From assembly GCA_030252795.1 (NCBI GenBank), contig CP127080.1:1376501-1440500 (forward strand): 64,000 bases of DNA. The letters are read 5' to 3'. Position numbers and translations under genes: made by a program. The notes beneath the pieces were generated by a model. The model was not told the origin of the DNA. It saw nothing but the letters and a program-made list of their open reading frames with translations, and made no database searches. The stretch is from Porticoccaceae bacterium LTM1. GTDB taxonomy: Bacteria; Pseudomonadota; Gammaproteobacteria; Pseudomonadales; Porticoccaceae. Shown here one piece after another: positions 9,007 to 17,799 of the stretch (its first letter is position 1; the number at the start of each line of letters is the position of its first letter).

Positions 9007-9795
9007 TTAAAACCACTTCAGTAAATCATGGCCGAGGAAAATAAGTATTTCCACGGCAATCAACCAGATAATAATCCACTCCAGCAATGATGAGTGCTTG
9101 TGCTTTTGCTCGTCCGCCAGCATTTCAAACAGTTTGTGAATCATGCCGAGCTTTTTGTTGAGCACTTCAACGCGAGCCTGTACGTCCAGGTAGCGAGCCA
9201 TCTCCAGATAGAGGCTCTCCAGCTCCGAGTACTCCCAGAAAAATTCGGGGGTATCCAGCAGCGCGTAGTGGTGGTTAATGTCGCTCTCTACCAAAATCAA
9301 TTTACCGCGCATACGGCCAATATCTCGTCGGGTTAAGCGAGTGCTGCCTGTCTCAGCCAGGTTGCGGGGAATGTGGGCGGTTTCATCGATAGTCCGGCTG
9401 GCGCGTGCTTCCAGTTCGGCCAGTTTTACCGATTGAGCGACGCCTTGGGAGAGTGCCAGCATTTCCAGAGGGCTGCCGTCGGTCAGCTGAATGTGATCAT
9501 CCCGAATACGGATCGTTTCTGCACCGATGTCAAACGTGAAACGATCCTCTTCGGGCTTGAGAAGAGGATCGATCATCATCGGTGTTAATTCGTCCCAGAG
9601 GCGTTGTTCGCTGTCGGCATCAACGCCCCAAAGTACGATACTGCCAAACGGGAATAGAAAAACATCGCCGTTAGTATGTAATTGGACATGAAAAACTTCC
9701 CGGTACTCAGTGACCCGATAGTTGGTTTGCAGATGAGTACGCAATTCACTGACGTCAAAACCTTTGGCCAATCCGTAAGCGATGCAGCTTTTCAT
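9007..9795 (-). CDS. RMD1/YagE-family protein (DUF155)
   Basis: A 262-residue protein of the RMD1/Sif2 (DUF155) family. An N-terminal domain (VFLFPFGSIVLWG is the family core) is followed by an alpha-helical region (LILVESDINHHYALLDTPEFFWEY, the most conserved block) and a single C-terminal membrane span (WIIIWLIAVEILIFLG). Yeast relatives sit in mitochondria and act in respiratory-chain translation or sporulation; the bacterial role is unknown. It lies 9 bases after maiA in the same direction and may be its last cotranscribed gene. Confidence 0.85.
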   Translation of the reverse strand: MKSCIAYGLAKGFDVSELRTHLQTNYRVTEYREVFHVQLHTNGDVFLFPFGSIVLWGVDADSEQRLWDELTPMMIDPLLKPEEDRFTFDIGAETIRIRDDHIQLTDGSPLEMLALSQGVAQSVKLAELEARASRTIDETAHIPRNLAETGSTRLTRRDIGRMRGKLILVESDINHHYALLDTPEFFWEYSELESLYLEMARYLDVQARVEVLNKKLGMIHKLFEMLADEQKHKHSSLLEWIIIWLIAVEILIFLGHDLLKWF

Positions 9796-9804
9796 GTTTG
9801 TTCC

Positions 9805-10449
9805 TTAGGAAGCGTCCGGTTGGTTCTCCGGTAAAGCATTTTTAAAGGCATCCAGGCTGTTGCAGTGCTCCCAGATGCTGCTGAGTAAAGGGTAATTGCT
9901 CATGTCCAGTTTAAATCTCAAAGCATTATAAATCTGCGGAATTAAAACTACATCAGCCAGAGTGAGTTGATCGCCAAATAAAAATTTACCGGTTGAACCG
10001 TATTTTTTGGCCTGGGCCTCCAGCGGCCCAAAGCCTTTGTGTAGCCAGTGGTGATACCACTCGGTTTTCTGCTCTTCAGTTGCACCCAGCTCACCGGTCA
10101 GGTACTTGAGAATACGCAGGTTGTTGAGCGGGTGAATGTCGCAGGCGATATCGTTGGCCAATGCCAATACCTGGGCTCGTTCAGCAATATCTGCTGGCAG
10201 AAGAGGATGCTGCGAAAATTTGTTCTCGATGTAATCAAGGATTGCCATGGACTGGTTGAGAGTCAGCTCGCCATCCACCAACGTAGGCACCAGTTGCGCC
10301 GGATTCATGGCGGTGTAGCTGTCACTGAATTGCTCGCCGCCATCCTTAACCAGGTGAACGGATTCCTGCTCGTATTCAACACCTTTTAGGTTGAGAGCGA
10401 TGCGAACGCGGTAAGCGGCAGAAGAGCGCCAGTAGCCGTAGAGTTTCAT
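9805..10449 (-). CDS. maiA: Maleylacetoacetate isomerase
   Basis: A 214-residue zeta-class glutathione transferase that isomerises maleylacetoacetate to fumarylacetoacetate, the step between HmgA and FahA in tyrosine breakdown. The glutathione-site motif SSAAYRVRIALN at residues 8-19 and the C-terminal LADVVLIPQIYNALRF are typical. The ATG at 10449 gives the family length; an upstream in-frame extension of 59 residues would be translated from repeat DNA (it reads WIPAFAGMT, a well-known false translation of intergenic repeats) and is rejected. A repeat cluster and a terminator separate it from fahA. Confidence 0.93.
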   Translation of the reverse strand: MKLYGYWRSSAAYRVRIALNLKGVEYEQESVHLVKDGGEQFSDSYTAMNPAQLVPTLVDGELTLNQSMAILDYIENKFSQHPLLPADIAERAQVLALANDIACDIHPLNNLRILKYLTGELGATEEQKTEWYHHWLHKGFGPLEAQAKKYGSTGKFLFGDQLTLADVVLIPQIYNALRFKLDMSNYPLLSSIWEHCNSLDAFKNALPENQPDAS

Positions 10450-10520
10450 TGTGTTGTCCTGTTGTTTTGGTGCCGGTAAGACAGCGGTGATTGTCTGCGG
10501 CATTGGTGTTTTTAACAACA

Positions 10521-10705
10521 GGTCGGAGGTCGGACGTCGGACGTCGGGCGCTAAAACCCAAAGAGTTATTGTCATACCCGCGAAAGCGGGAATCCATCTG
10601 GCTACATCGTCAGAACTCTTTTTCAAAAAGAGTGGATCCCCGCATACGCGAGGATGACAAAGTGCTTGGCTTTAGCGTCAGACGTCAGACGTCAGACGTC
10701 AGACC
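10521..10705. repeat. Heptad-arm inverted-repeat element, copy 1
   Basis: Two 35-bp arms face each other. Left arm 10521-10555, right arm 10671-10705 (complement). Each arm is five heptads: GGTCNNA, three (C/G)GTCNN(A/G) units, then CGCTAAA. In the right arm all four NN pairs are TG when read as complement; the left arm uses GG. The 115 bases between the arms hold a second, unrelated inverted repeat. No open reading frame of note lies inside. Related arms occur at 38566-38730 and 50882-50916. Confidence 0.85.
10571..10658. repeat. Nested GTCAT-CCCGCG REP-like inverted pair
   Basis: Left unit 10571-10598 (GTCATACCCGCGAAAGCGGG, then AATCCATC) and right unit about 10632-10658, whose complement reads GTCATCCTCGCGTATGCGGG, then GATCCA. 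They are about 80% alike and inverted. This is the widespread dRS3/REP-like intergenic repeat found in many proteobacteria. Between them lies a third small palindrome (ACTCTTTTT / AAAAAGAGT, 10615-10633). Confidence 0.8.
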
Positions 10706-10716
10706 AAAATAAATAC

Positions 10717-10741
10717 AAAAAAGCCCCGCACAAGCAGGGCT
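10717..10741 (-). terminator. Terminator after fahA
   Basis: Read on the minus strand: an 8-bp stem (AGCCCTGC / GCGGGGCT, one G-U pair) then TTTTTTGT. It ends the hmgA-fahA transcript, so maiA probably has its own promoter or depends on read-through. Confidence 0.8.
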
Positions 10742-10763
10742 CTTCCTTACTACCTTACAAAGC

Positions 10764-12077
10764 TCAAACCCGAGCCGGAAGAACAGTACCAGTCACTTCA
10801 CCAAAACCGATACGAACTGCGCCATCACGCTGGCAGTAGCCGCGCATGATTACGGTGTCGCCATCGTTGAGGAAAGTGCGCTGTTCACCGTTTGGCAGGG
10901 TGATTGGCTCTTTACCACCACGGCTGAGTTCCAGCAGGGAGCCGGCTTCTTCGTGTTGTGGGCCGGATTGGGTGCCAGAGCCGAGCAGGTCACCTGGTTG
11001 CATCGCACAGCCGTTAACGGTGTGGTGCGCGACCATCTGTGCCACTGTCCAATAGGAGTGCTTGAAGCTGGATTCAGACAGTTTGGCTGGCGCGTCGCCA
11101 GCGGCACGCATTTGCTCGGTTTCGATCAGGCACTCAAGATTGACGTCCATACCGCCATTCTCGGTGTTGAAATCGCTGGTCAGGTAAGGCAGTGGCTGAG
11201 GGTCACCTTCCGGGTGGGCGAAGCTGCTGCGGAACGGAGCCAACGCCTCGGTGGTAACAATCCACGGTGAGATGGTTGAGGCAAAGTTCTTGGCCAGGAA
11301 TGGGCCCAGTGGCTGGTATTCCCAGGCTTGCAGGTCGCGAGCAGACCAGTCGTTAAACAGGCACAGGCCAAATACGTGGTCTTCAGCCTTTTCGATGTCG
11401 ATGCGGTCGCCCAGTTCGTTACCCTGGCCGATAAAGATGCCCATTTCCAGCTCGTAGTCCATACGCTTACATGGGCCAAAGCTTGGCTCATCAGCGTCTG
11501 GCGCTTTGGTTTGACCGACTGGACGAGGGAATTTCTGGCCGGAAACGCCAACAGTAGAAGCGCGTCCGTGGTAACCGATCGGAACCCACTTGTAGTTCGG
11601 CAGCAAGGGGTTGTCCGGACGGAACAGGGAGCCTACAGCTGTAGCGTGGTAAATGGAGGTATAGAAGTCGGTGTAGTCGCCGATTACGCAGGGCAGGTCG
11701 TATTCAACTTCGTCCATAGGAATCAGGCATTTTTCCAGCTCTGACTGTTGCTCGGAACCGCTGCGCAGGGCGCGAGACAGAGCCAGACGCAGGGCGGAGT
11801 TGGCTTCTTTACCCATACCCATAAGCAAGTTCAGGATCGGCTCACCAGCGGCTTCACAGGCTTCCTGGGCCAGATCGTCGAGGATGTCGGCATCTGCCAA
11901 GGCGTGCATGTCGATTACTTGGTCGCCGATGGCAACACCACCACGGAATTCTTCCTCGCTGCCAGCGCGACGGAACACGGCAAATGGCAGGTTCTGAATT
12001 GGGAAGTCACTGCCTTGTGCGGATTCAACCCAGCTGGTCAGCTTGGGATCGTGGGTTTCGTTCAGTAGGGAGGTCAT
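10764..12077 (-). CDS. fahA: Fumarylacetoacetase
   Basis: A 437-residue enzyme that splits fumarylacetoacetate into fumarate and acetoacetate, the final step of homogentisate breakdown. An N-terminal SH3-like domain is followed by the FAH catalytic domain with DFYTSIYHATAVGSLFRP (metal Asp and catalytic His), ELEMGIFIGQGNELG (metal Glu pair), LFNDWSARDLQAWEYQPLGP and DLLGSGTQSGP. Length and motifs match eukaryote-like bacterial fumarylacetoacetases. It lies downstream of hmgA, separated by 133 bases carrying an inverted repeat. Confidence 0.95.
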   Translation of the reverse strand: MTSLLNETHDPKLTSWVESAQGSDFPIQNLPFAVFRRAGSEEEFRGGVAIGDQVIDMHALADADILDDLAQEACEAAGEPILNLLMGMGKEANSALRLALSRALRSGSEQQSELEKCLIPMDEVEYDLPCVIGDYTDFYTSIYHATAVGSLFRPDNPLLPNYKWVPIGYHGRASTVGVSGQKFPRPVGQTKAPDADEPSFGPCKRMDYELEMGIFIGQGNELGDRIDIEKAEDHVFGLCLFNDWSARDLQAWEYQPLGPFLAKNFASTISPWIVTTEALAPFRSSFAHPEGDPQPLPYLTSDFNTENGGMDVNLECLIETEQMRAAGDAPAKLSESSFKHSYWTVAQMVAHHTVNGCAMQPGDLLGSGTQSGPQHEEAGSLLELSRGGKEPITLPNGEQRTFLNDGDTVIMRGYCQRDGAVRIGFGEVTGTVLPARV

Positions 12078-12123
12078 TATCGTCTCTCTTTCTATATTGT
12101 TGTCATTCTCACCTTACCTTGGT

Positions 12124-12193
12124 GTCATTCTGAGCGTAGTGAAGAATCTCTGTGTTGGCTATGTATGAGATCCTTCGTTGTACTCAGGATGAC
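12124..12193. repeat. GTCATTCTGAGCG-type inverted repeat between hmgA and fahA
   Basis: Two 27-bp units, 12124-12150 and 12167-12193 (inverted), share the pattern GTCATYCTGAG, seven variable bases, GAAG-ATCTC. This is a common bacterial intergenic palindromic repeat. Transcribed from hmgA it would form one long hairpin in the spacer. Confidence 0.8.
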
Positions 12194-12210
12194 AACGGTG
12201 AGGATGAAGA

Positions 12211-13521
12211 TCATTTCTCGCCGGTAAAATGCTTGTTTAGCCCGTTCCAACAGTCCAGATAGTCTTTCTGGCGGTGTTCGGTTTCCAGCGCGTACTTGGT
12301 TGGCGCGATCACGTAGCGTGATTCAAACATAAAGGCCATGGTGGCTTCTTGTTTGATTGGCGACAGCTCACCGTTGCTGGCTTTTTCAAACACTGCAGCT
12401 TCCGGACCGTGAGGTGACATGCAATTGTGCAGGCTTGCACCGCCTGGCACAAAGCCTTCTTCCTTGGCGTCGTAAACACCGTATATCAGGCCCATAAACT
12501 CGCTCATCACATTGCGGTGATACCAGGGCGGACGGAAGGTGTCTTCAGCCACCATCCAGCGGGGTGGGAAGATCACAAAGTCCACGTTGGCCACGCCTTC
12601 AGTATCGGACTGCGAAGTGAGTACCGTAAAGATAGATGGGTCCGGGTGATCGTAGCTGATGCTGCCCATGGTGTTGAAGCGCTCCAGGTCGTACTTATAC
12701 GGCGCTGAATTGCCAACCCAGGCCACCACATCAAGTGGTGAGTGGTCGATGTCACAGGCAAACAGGTTGCCGCCAAACTTACTTACCAGCTCGAAGTTAC
12801 CTTCGCGGTCTTCATAAGCGGCGACCGGGTATTTGAAGTCGCGATCGTTGGCGTATCCATCAGAGCCAACGGGGCCTCGCTCAGGCAGGTGCATGGGTGC
12901 ACCGTAATTTTCACAGATATAGCCACGAGCCTGACCTTCCAGCAGTTCAACACGGAATTTCATGCCGCGAGGAATCACCGCAATTTCACCGGCCTTTATC
13001 GCCAGAATGCCACACTCGGTGTGCAGGGCAATGGCGCCAAGCTGTGGCACAAACAACATTTCGCCATCGGCGTTGTAGAAGAAGCGATCTTCCATCGACT
13101 TGTTGGCGAGGTAGGTGTGAATGCCAATACCGACCTGGGCATTTACATCACCATTGGCGGCCATGGTGGTGAGACCGTCAACAAAATCAGTGGGTTTGGC
13201 GGGAATGGCTAGCGGGTCCCAGCGATACATGGTGGGTGGAGTTACCACTTCGGTAATCGGACCGCTGCGCACCAGGCCCTGATCGAGCTGGCGGTAATCA
13301 CCTTGCGCCACGGATGGGCGAATTCGATAGAACCAGTTGCGACGATTGCTATGGCGCGGTGCGGTAAATGCCGTAGTACTGAATTTCTCCGCATACAGGC
13401 CATAAGCCACTTTTTGTGGCGAGAATTGGCCTTGCGGCAGGGCGCCGGGCAGTGCTTCGGATTCGTGCTCATTTCCGAAACCGGACAGATAGCTGAGATC
13501 GTCGTATTTGTTTGCGCTCAT
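12211..13521 (-). CDS. hmgA: Homogentisate 1,2-dioxygenase
   Basis: A 436-residue non-heme iron dioxygenase opening the homogentisate ring to maleylacetoacetate. Typical features are the N-terminal [19 protein letters not shown], the iron-binding region [19 protein letters not shown] near residue 320 (His and Glu ligands) and [15 protein letters not shown] (third His). The ATG at 13521 gives the family length; the longer open frame would run into an intergenic repeat. It is followed by fahA, with maiA further down, so maleylacetoacetate is processed by neighbours. Confidence 0.96.
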   Translation of the reverse strand: MSANKYDDLSYLSGFGNEHESEALPGALPQGQFSPQKVAYGLYAEKFSTTAFTAPRHSNRRNWFYRIRPSVAQGDYRQLDQGLVRSGPITEVVTPPTMYRWDPLAIPAKPTDFVDGLTTMAANGDVNAQVGIGIHTYLANKSMEDRFFYNADGEMLFVPQLGAIALHTECGILAIKAGEIAVIPRGMKFRVELLEGQARGYICENYGAPMHLPERGPVGSDGYANDRDFKYPVAAYEDREGNFELVSKFGGNLFACDIDHSPLDVVAWVGNSAPYKYDLERFNTMGSISYDHPDPSIFTVLTSQSDTEGVANVDFVIFPPRWMVAEDTFRPPWYHRNVMSEFMGLIYGVYDAKEEGFVPGGASLHNCMSPHGPEAAVFEKASNGELSPIKQEATMAFMFESRYVIAPTKYALETEHRQKDYLDCWNGLNKHFTGEK

Positions 13522-13576
13522 ACGAAAGCTAATCCTTGTTGATATTCTTTGTGTGTGCTCACGGCTGTGACTGAGT

Positions 13577-13604
13577 GTCATTGCGAGCGTAGCGCGGCAA
13601 TCCA
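13577..13604. repeat. GTCATTGCGAGCG-type repeat upstream of hmgA
   Basis: The block GTCATTGCGAGCG, then TAGCGCGGCAATCCA, is a single copy of a widespread bacterial intergenic repeat. A second inverted unit is not clearly preserved; a degenerate one may lie at about 13613-13636. Confidence 0.65.
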
Positions 13605-13635
13605 GTGTTTTAAAGTCGCTGGTTTGTCGCGTCAC

Positions 13636-13666
13636 CTGCCGACTCCATGGAAAGAGGAGTCAGCAG
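13636..13666 (-). terminator. 11-bp hairpin after hppD
   Basis: CTGCCGACTCC pairs with GGAGTCAGCAG across a 9-base loop, starting 20 bases after the hppD stop. No T-run follows on the minus strand, so it may be a stabilising or weak termination hairpin. Confidence 0.4.
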
Positions 13667-13685
13667 GGGCCGGTGGGGCAGTCTA

Positions 13686-14765
13686 TCAGTCCAGAACGCC
13701 GCGGCGAATCTGGTCTTCTTCGATGGACTCGAACAGGGCCTGGAAGTTGCCTTCACCAAAGCCGTCGTTGCCTTTACGCTGAATGATTTCGAAGAATACC
13801 GGACCGATAACGGTCTGGGTAAAGATCTGCAGCAGAATGCCTGAGCTCTCAGGATCACCATCGACCAGAATCTGCAGCTTGCGCATCTCTTCCAGGTTTT
13901 CGCCGTGGCCTTTTACGCGGGAGTCCACTTTCTCGTAGTAAGTGTCCGGGGTGGGCATAAAGTCCAGGCCCTTGGCGCGCAGGTCGCGAACAGTCTGGTA
14001 GATGTCTTCAGTAGACAGTGCAATGTGCTGGATACCTTCGCCTTTGTATTCTTTCAGGTACTCTTCGATCTGGGATTTGTCGTCTGAAGATTCGTTAATC
14101 GGAATACGAATCTTGCCGCAAGGCGCGGTCATGGCCTTGGAAACCAGGCCGGTTTGCTTGCCGGTGATGTCGAAGTAACGGATTTCGCGGAAGTTGCCGA
14201 TGTTCTCGTAGAAGCCTGCCCACTTGGCCATATTGCCCTGGAATACGTTGTGGGTCAGGTGGTCGAGGGTTTTCAGGCCACCTTCGTTGGCGGCGACTTT
14301 TTCGCGCCAGCCATTGTAGAAATTGAAGTCTACGTCGTAGATTTCGCCTTTGTCGCCGTAACGGTCAACAAAGTACAAGGTGCTGCCACCGATACCGTAA
14401 ACGGCCGGGATGTGCAGCTCCATTGCGCCTACAGAAGACGTGAAGTTTTCAGCGCCATGCTCCAGAGCGTATTTGTGGGAGTGAGCCGCATCTTTAACGC
14501 GGAATGCCATGCCGCAAACGCTCGGGCCGTGTTCCGCAGCGAATTCAGCCGCTTGTGAGGAAGGCTGGGCGTTGATGATGAAGTTGATGTCGCCTTGCTT
14601 GAACAGCCAGGCTTCCTTGCTGCGATGTTTGGCGACTTCAGAGAAGCCCAGCAATTGAAACAGTTCTTTCAGGGCTTCGATGCCTTTGGCATCTGGAGCA
14701 GTATATTCAACAAATTCGAAACCGTCGGTGCCGAGCGGATTTTCTTTGGCGAGTTCAACACTCAT
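13686..14765 (-). CDS. hppD: 4-hydroxyphenylpyruvate dioxygenase
   Basis: A 359-residue Fe(II) enzyme of the vicinal-oxygen-chelate fold converting 4-hydroxyphenylpyruvate to homogentisate. The C-terminal VOC domain carries the iron histidines in LDHLTHNV and GIQHIALSTEDI and the Glu in the final VFFEIIQRKG block. The N-terminal VOC domain (FEFVEYTAPD...) is degenerate, as usual. A TyrR box lies 126 bases before the start, so aromatic amino acids probably control it. hmgA follows on the same strand after 164 bases. Confidence 0.96.
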   Translation of the reverse strand: MSVELAKENPLGTDGFEFVEYTAPDAKGIEALKELFQLLGFSEVAKHRSKEAWLFKQGDINFIINAQPSSQAAEFAAEHGPSVCGMAFRVKDAAHSHKYALEHGAENFTSSVGAMELHIPAVYGIGGSTLYFVDRYGDKGEIYDVDFNFYNGWREKVAANEGGLKTLDHLTHNVFQGNMAKWAGFYENIGNFREIRYFDITGKQTGLVSKAMTAPCGKIRIPINESSDDKSQIEEYLKEYKGEGIQHIALSTEDIYQTVRDLRAKGLDFMPTPDTYYEKVDSRVKGHGENLEEMRKLQILVDGDPESSGILLQIFTQTVIGPVFFEIIQRKGNDGFGEGNFQALFESIEEDQIRRGVLD

Positions 14766-14890
14766 TTGCGTACCTCTGAGCTGGTTGTCATGTTATAGCT
14801 TTGATGGTCAAAGTATGAGATTTTCTCAAACAGAGCTTTTTATTGACCAGTATCAATGCTTGAAAATGCCTATTATAGACTCTTCGTTTT

Positions 14891-14908
14891 TGTAAACATT
14901 CCTTTACG
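14891..14908. promoter_or_regulatory. TyrR box upstream of hppD
   Basis: TGTAAACATTCCTTTACG matches the TyrR consensus TGTAAA-N6-TTTACA at 11 of 12 fixed positions. It lies between tyrR and hppD, about 125 bases before the hppD start. Confidence 0.8.
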
Positions 14909-14911
14909 GCT

Positions 14912-16447
14912 CTAGTTGCTCTCGGGTTTGCCAATGTCGTATTCACGCAGTTTGTTTGCGATGGCGGTGTGGGACACTCCAAGTCGTTTGGCCAATTTTC
15001 GGGAGGACGGGTAGGCGGGATAAAGCCTTTTTAAAAGCTCTTTTTCATATTTTTTGATTGATTCCTCCAAAGTGGTAACAGATTCACGATCTACCAGCCC
15101 CCAACCCTCTGCATATCCGGGCAACTGAAAGTCTTCCGGTTCCAAAACTGCACCCTCAGCAACAGAGGCGGCCTGCTGTATGGCATTTTGAAGCTCGCGT
15201 ACATTGCCTGGCCAGTTGTAGCGCTCCAATATGCTGCGTGACAATTCCGAAAGATTAAGGCGTCGTCCACTAGCTACATTGAATTGCCTCAGATAGTGGC
15301 GGGCAAGGGGGAGGATGTCTTCACGGCGCTCCCTAAGTGGCGGGATCTCCAGGGTAAGGACATTTAGCCGATAATAAAGGTCCTCCCGGAACTTGCCGCT
15401 TTTAGCAAGAGCGCGCAGGTCTTTTTGGGTGGAGCAAACAACCCGGACCTGACTCTGTAGTTCCTGTTCACTGCCAACCCGACGGTAGCTGCCATCTTGT
15501 AAAAGGCGCAGAAACTTGGCCTGAAGCGACATGGAAAGTTCGCCTACTTCATGCAGAAAAACTGTGCCATTTTCAGCAGCTTCAAACACGCCACGGTGCT
15601 GTACATCATCGTTTTCAGCTTTACCAAACAGCTCGCTCTCAGCGCTGTTTTCCGGCAACCCTGCGCAGTTAACCGCAATGAAAGGGTAGTCCTTACGATG
15701 GCTGAATTGATGACAGGCTTTCGCCAAAAGCTCTTTACCGACTCCGGTTTCGCCGCAAATCAACAAGGGGGCCTCAAGCTCTGCAATTTTCTTTGCCTGC
15801 CTGACAACGCGCTTCATTTTGGGGCTGGTAGCTTCAATAAACTCGAAGTGACCTACCTGCTTTTTCCAGGCGGCCATCTGCTGTCCCAGTGATGACGGAG
15901 CTTTAAAGTAAACCACTGCTCCTGCAAATGCGTCACCGCTATCATCGGCCACGCTGATTGGGTAAAAGCTGGCCAGATAGGGATAGCCTGCAAACTCCAG
16001 CTGGCAGGTGTGAGGTTCTGCAGCATGGCTGTTTAGCCATTGGGAAAGGTTGAACCCGCGCAACCACTGCTTGAGTGCTTTCCCTTTGGTTTCCTGGGTG
16101 TCGAGTTTCAACAGGCTCAGTGCAGCGCCATTGGCGATACTGATTTGTCCCTGTTGATCAATCGAGATTACCGGGTCTGGCAGGGTGTTGAGGAGTGTAT
16201 GCACCTCTACATGTTCCCGCTCAAGAGGGATGTAGGGGATAATTACGACATCTTTAACATCTTCAATGCGGCGGATTTCCGGCATCAGCTGCTGGGTGAT
16301 ATTAAGATCCGGCTCCTGGAAGCTGAGGTAGATTTGACCGGTTGGTCCAAATTCAATTCCTCGCAAATCAATATCGTGGCGGACTAATGCGTCCAATACA
16401 TTGTGAGCAATTCCCGGGCGGTTTTCACAAGCGATGAATAATCTCAT
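14912..16447 (-). CDS. tyrR: TyrR/PhhR-type aromatic amino acid regulator
   Basis: A 511-residue transcription factor (E. coli TyrR has 513). An ACT domain (residues 1-70, MRLFIACENRPGIAHNVLDA) is followed by a PAS domain (about 78-190), an AAA+ domain with Walker A GETGVGKE near residue 235, and a C-terminal helix-turn-helix (RKLAKRLGVSHTAIANKL). The sigma-54 contact loop GAFTGA is missing: the matching place reads DDVQHRGVFEAA. As in E. coli TyrR it should therefore act with sigma-70 polymerase. A TyrR box in front of the gene suggests autoregulation; others face phhA and hppD. Confidence 0.95.
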   Translation of the reverse strand: MRLFIACENRPGIAHNVLDALVRHDIDLRGIEFGPTGQIYLSFQEPDLNITQQLMPEIRRIEDVKDVVIIPYIPLEREHVEVHTLLNTLPDPVISIDQQGQISIANGAALSLLKLDTQETKGKALKQWLRGFNLSQWLNSHAAEPHTCQLEFAGYPYLASFYPISVADDSGDAFAGAVVYFKAPSSLGQQMAAWKKQVGHFEFIEATSPKMKRVVRQAKKIAELEAPLLICGETGVGKELLAKACHQFSHRKDYPFIAVNCAGLPENSAESELFGKAENDDVQHRGVFEAAENGTVFLHEVGELSMSLQAKFLRLLQDGSYRRVGSEQELQSQVRVVCSTQKDLRALAKSGKFREDLYYRLNVLTLEIPPLRERREDILPLARHYLRQFNVASGRRLNLSELSRSILERYNWPGNVRELQNAIQQAASVAEGAVLEPEDFQLPGYAEGWGLVDRESVTTLEESIKKYEKELLKRLYPAYPSSRKLAKRLGVSHTAIANKLREYDIGKPESN

Positions 16448-16494
16448 GTCACTATTTCTGTACAGATAGGCTTGGTTGTGGAATATACAGAAAT

Positions 16495-16512
16495 TGTAAT
16501 TAATTTTTTACA
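16495..16512. promoter_or_regulatory. TyrR box upstream of tyrR
   Basis: TGTAATTAATTTTTTACA matches TGTAAA-N6-TTTACA at 11 of 12 fixed positions, 48 bases before the tyrR start. This is a likely autoregulatory site. Confidence 0.8.
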
Positions 16513-16560
16513 CTGGTGATAGGGAGGGGGAACAGCCCGGCAATACCGGGCTGGGGCGCT

Positions 16561-16893
16561 TTAAAGCTGTTCGTCTGTTCGGGCGGCCATAATAAAGTCG
16601 TTGCGATGCAATCCATTGATCTTGTGGGTCCACCAGGTCACCGTAACTTTTCCCCACTCCAGAAGAATGGAGGGGTGATGAAACTCTTCTTCAGCTATGG
16701 TGGCAACCTTATTGGCAAATACTAAGGCGTCCTTGAAGTTACGGAAGTTGTATTCGCGTTCTAACTGCATGACGCCGTCGCGTACCGGAGCTGACCACTC
16801 AGGGATCGATAAAACCAACTCTTTTAATTCTTCGTCAGAGACTTTGGGTGCATCCGCGCGGCAAGCTTCACAGCTCTGTTTGGCTAAAGACAT
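16561..16893 (-). CDS. phhB: Pterin-4a-carbinolamine dehydratase, copy 1
   Basis: A 110-residue enzyme that dehydrates 4a-hydroxytetrahydropterin, regenerating the cofactor used by PhhA. The PCD signature [24 protein letters not shown] contains the catalytic His pair and the later His, ending in [13 protein letters not shown] short N-terminal CEACRADAP segment is shared with the second copy at 17937-18293. It lies 47 bases downstream of phhA in the same direction, the classic phhAB order. Confidence 0.94.
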   Translation of the reverse strand: MSLAKQSCEACRADAPKVSDEELKELVLSIPEWSAPVRDGVMQLEREYNFRNFKDALVFANKVATIAEEEFHHPSILLEWGKVTVTWWTHKINGLHRNDFIMAARTDEQL

Positions 16894-16940
16894 TCGGGTA
16901 TCCTCAAAAAGGTTTGATAATTTCTTTGGTTAATGCTGAT

Positions 16941-17738
16941 TCAGCAGGCAGTAATGGCCTGAACTGCTTCACGATCTGTGATCAGGCCATGCCGTATGGC
17001 CTCTTTGACGTAGGACATAATATCCAGCTCGCACAATCCGTATAAATCTTCCAGATTGTTTATCAGGTAGTAGAGCGGCTGCATGGTATCGATACGATAT
17101 GGGGTGCGTAGCACTTGCAGAATATCGAGCTCCCGGATTTCTGGGGCGTCGCTCAATGCATGGAGGGTCTCGCCGGGGGAGGATAGGATGCCTCCGCCGT
17201 AAATCCTGAGCCCCTGGCTGGTCTTCATAAGTCCAAATTCAACAGTGAACCAATAGAGTCGGGCCAGAAATACGCGTTCCTTGTGGGTGGCATTCAGGCC
17301 GAGGTTTCCGTAATGGTGAGTAAAGTCTGCAAAAGATTGGTTGGTTAGTAGTGGGCAGTGACCAAAAATCTCATGGAAGATGTCTGGCTCCTTTAGGTAG
17401 TCAAGTTCCTCCGGGGTGCGAATAAAGGTCGCTGCTGGGAACTGTCTGTCAGCCAGGAGGGAAAAGAACCGATCGAAGTTGATCAGCGCTGGTACAGGAG
17501 CTACTCGCCACCCGGTGGTATCCAGTAGAACTTCGTTGACTTCAGAGAGTTGTGGAACCCTTTCCTTTGGGAGCTGAAGTGTATTTGCCCCTTGAATGTA
17601 CTCGTCACAAGCCTTGCCTTCTATGGCGGAAAGCTGACGGTTTATCAGTGTTTTCCAGGTTTCATTTTCAGACGCAGAGTAGTGGATTACCCCACAATCA
17701 TCAGGTGTCTTGGTAATGTACGATGTGGCTGATTTCAT
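16941..17738 (-). CDS. phhA: Phenylalanine 4-hydroxylase
   Basis: A 265-residue monomeric tetrahydropterin-dependent Fe(II) hydroxylase turning phenylalanine into tyrosine. The iron ligands are the two His of DIFHEIFGHCPLL and the Glu in YWFTVEFGL; FIRTPEELDYLKEPDIFHE surrounds the pterin site. There is no N-terminal ACT domain, as usual in bacteria. The ATG at 17738 has GAGATC a few bases upstream and is preferred to a TTG at 17750. A TyrR box lies about 62 bases before the start. phhB follows. Confidence 0.96.
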   Translation of the reverse strand: MKSATSYITKTPDDCGVIHYSASENETWKTLINRQLSAIEGKACDEYIQGANTLQLPKERVPQLSEVNEVLLDTTGWRVAPVPALINFDRFFSLLADRQFPAATFIRTPEELDYLKEPDIFHEIFGHCPLLTNQSFADFTHHYGNLGLNATHKERVFLARLYWFTVEFGLMKTSQGLRIYGGGILSSPGETLHALSDAPEIRELDILQVLRTPYRIDTMQPLYYLINNLEDLYGLCELDIMSYVKEAIRHGLITDREAVQAITAC

Positions 17739-17799
17739 GTTTGATCTCAATATGTCAAGCTGCGGAGTCTATCAGAATGAAAATAAAAATCATTAAATA

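Noticed and set aside
10450-10626. N-terminal extension of maiA by 59 residues
   Set aside because: It is translated from intergenic repeats (reads WIPAFAGMT and RRPTSD), and the ATG at 10449 matches the family start.
10671-10705. Tandem GTCAGAC units as a CRISPR or VNTR array
   Set aside because: Units are 7 bases with no spacers and always end with CGCTAAA after four units; this is a structured arm, not an array.
13522-13635. N-terminal extension of hmgA
   Set aside because: It passes through a GTCATTGCGAGCG repeat and is not part of the dioxygenase family; ATG 13521 fits.
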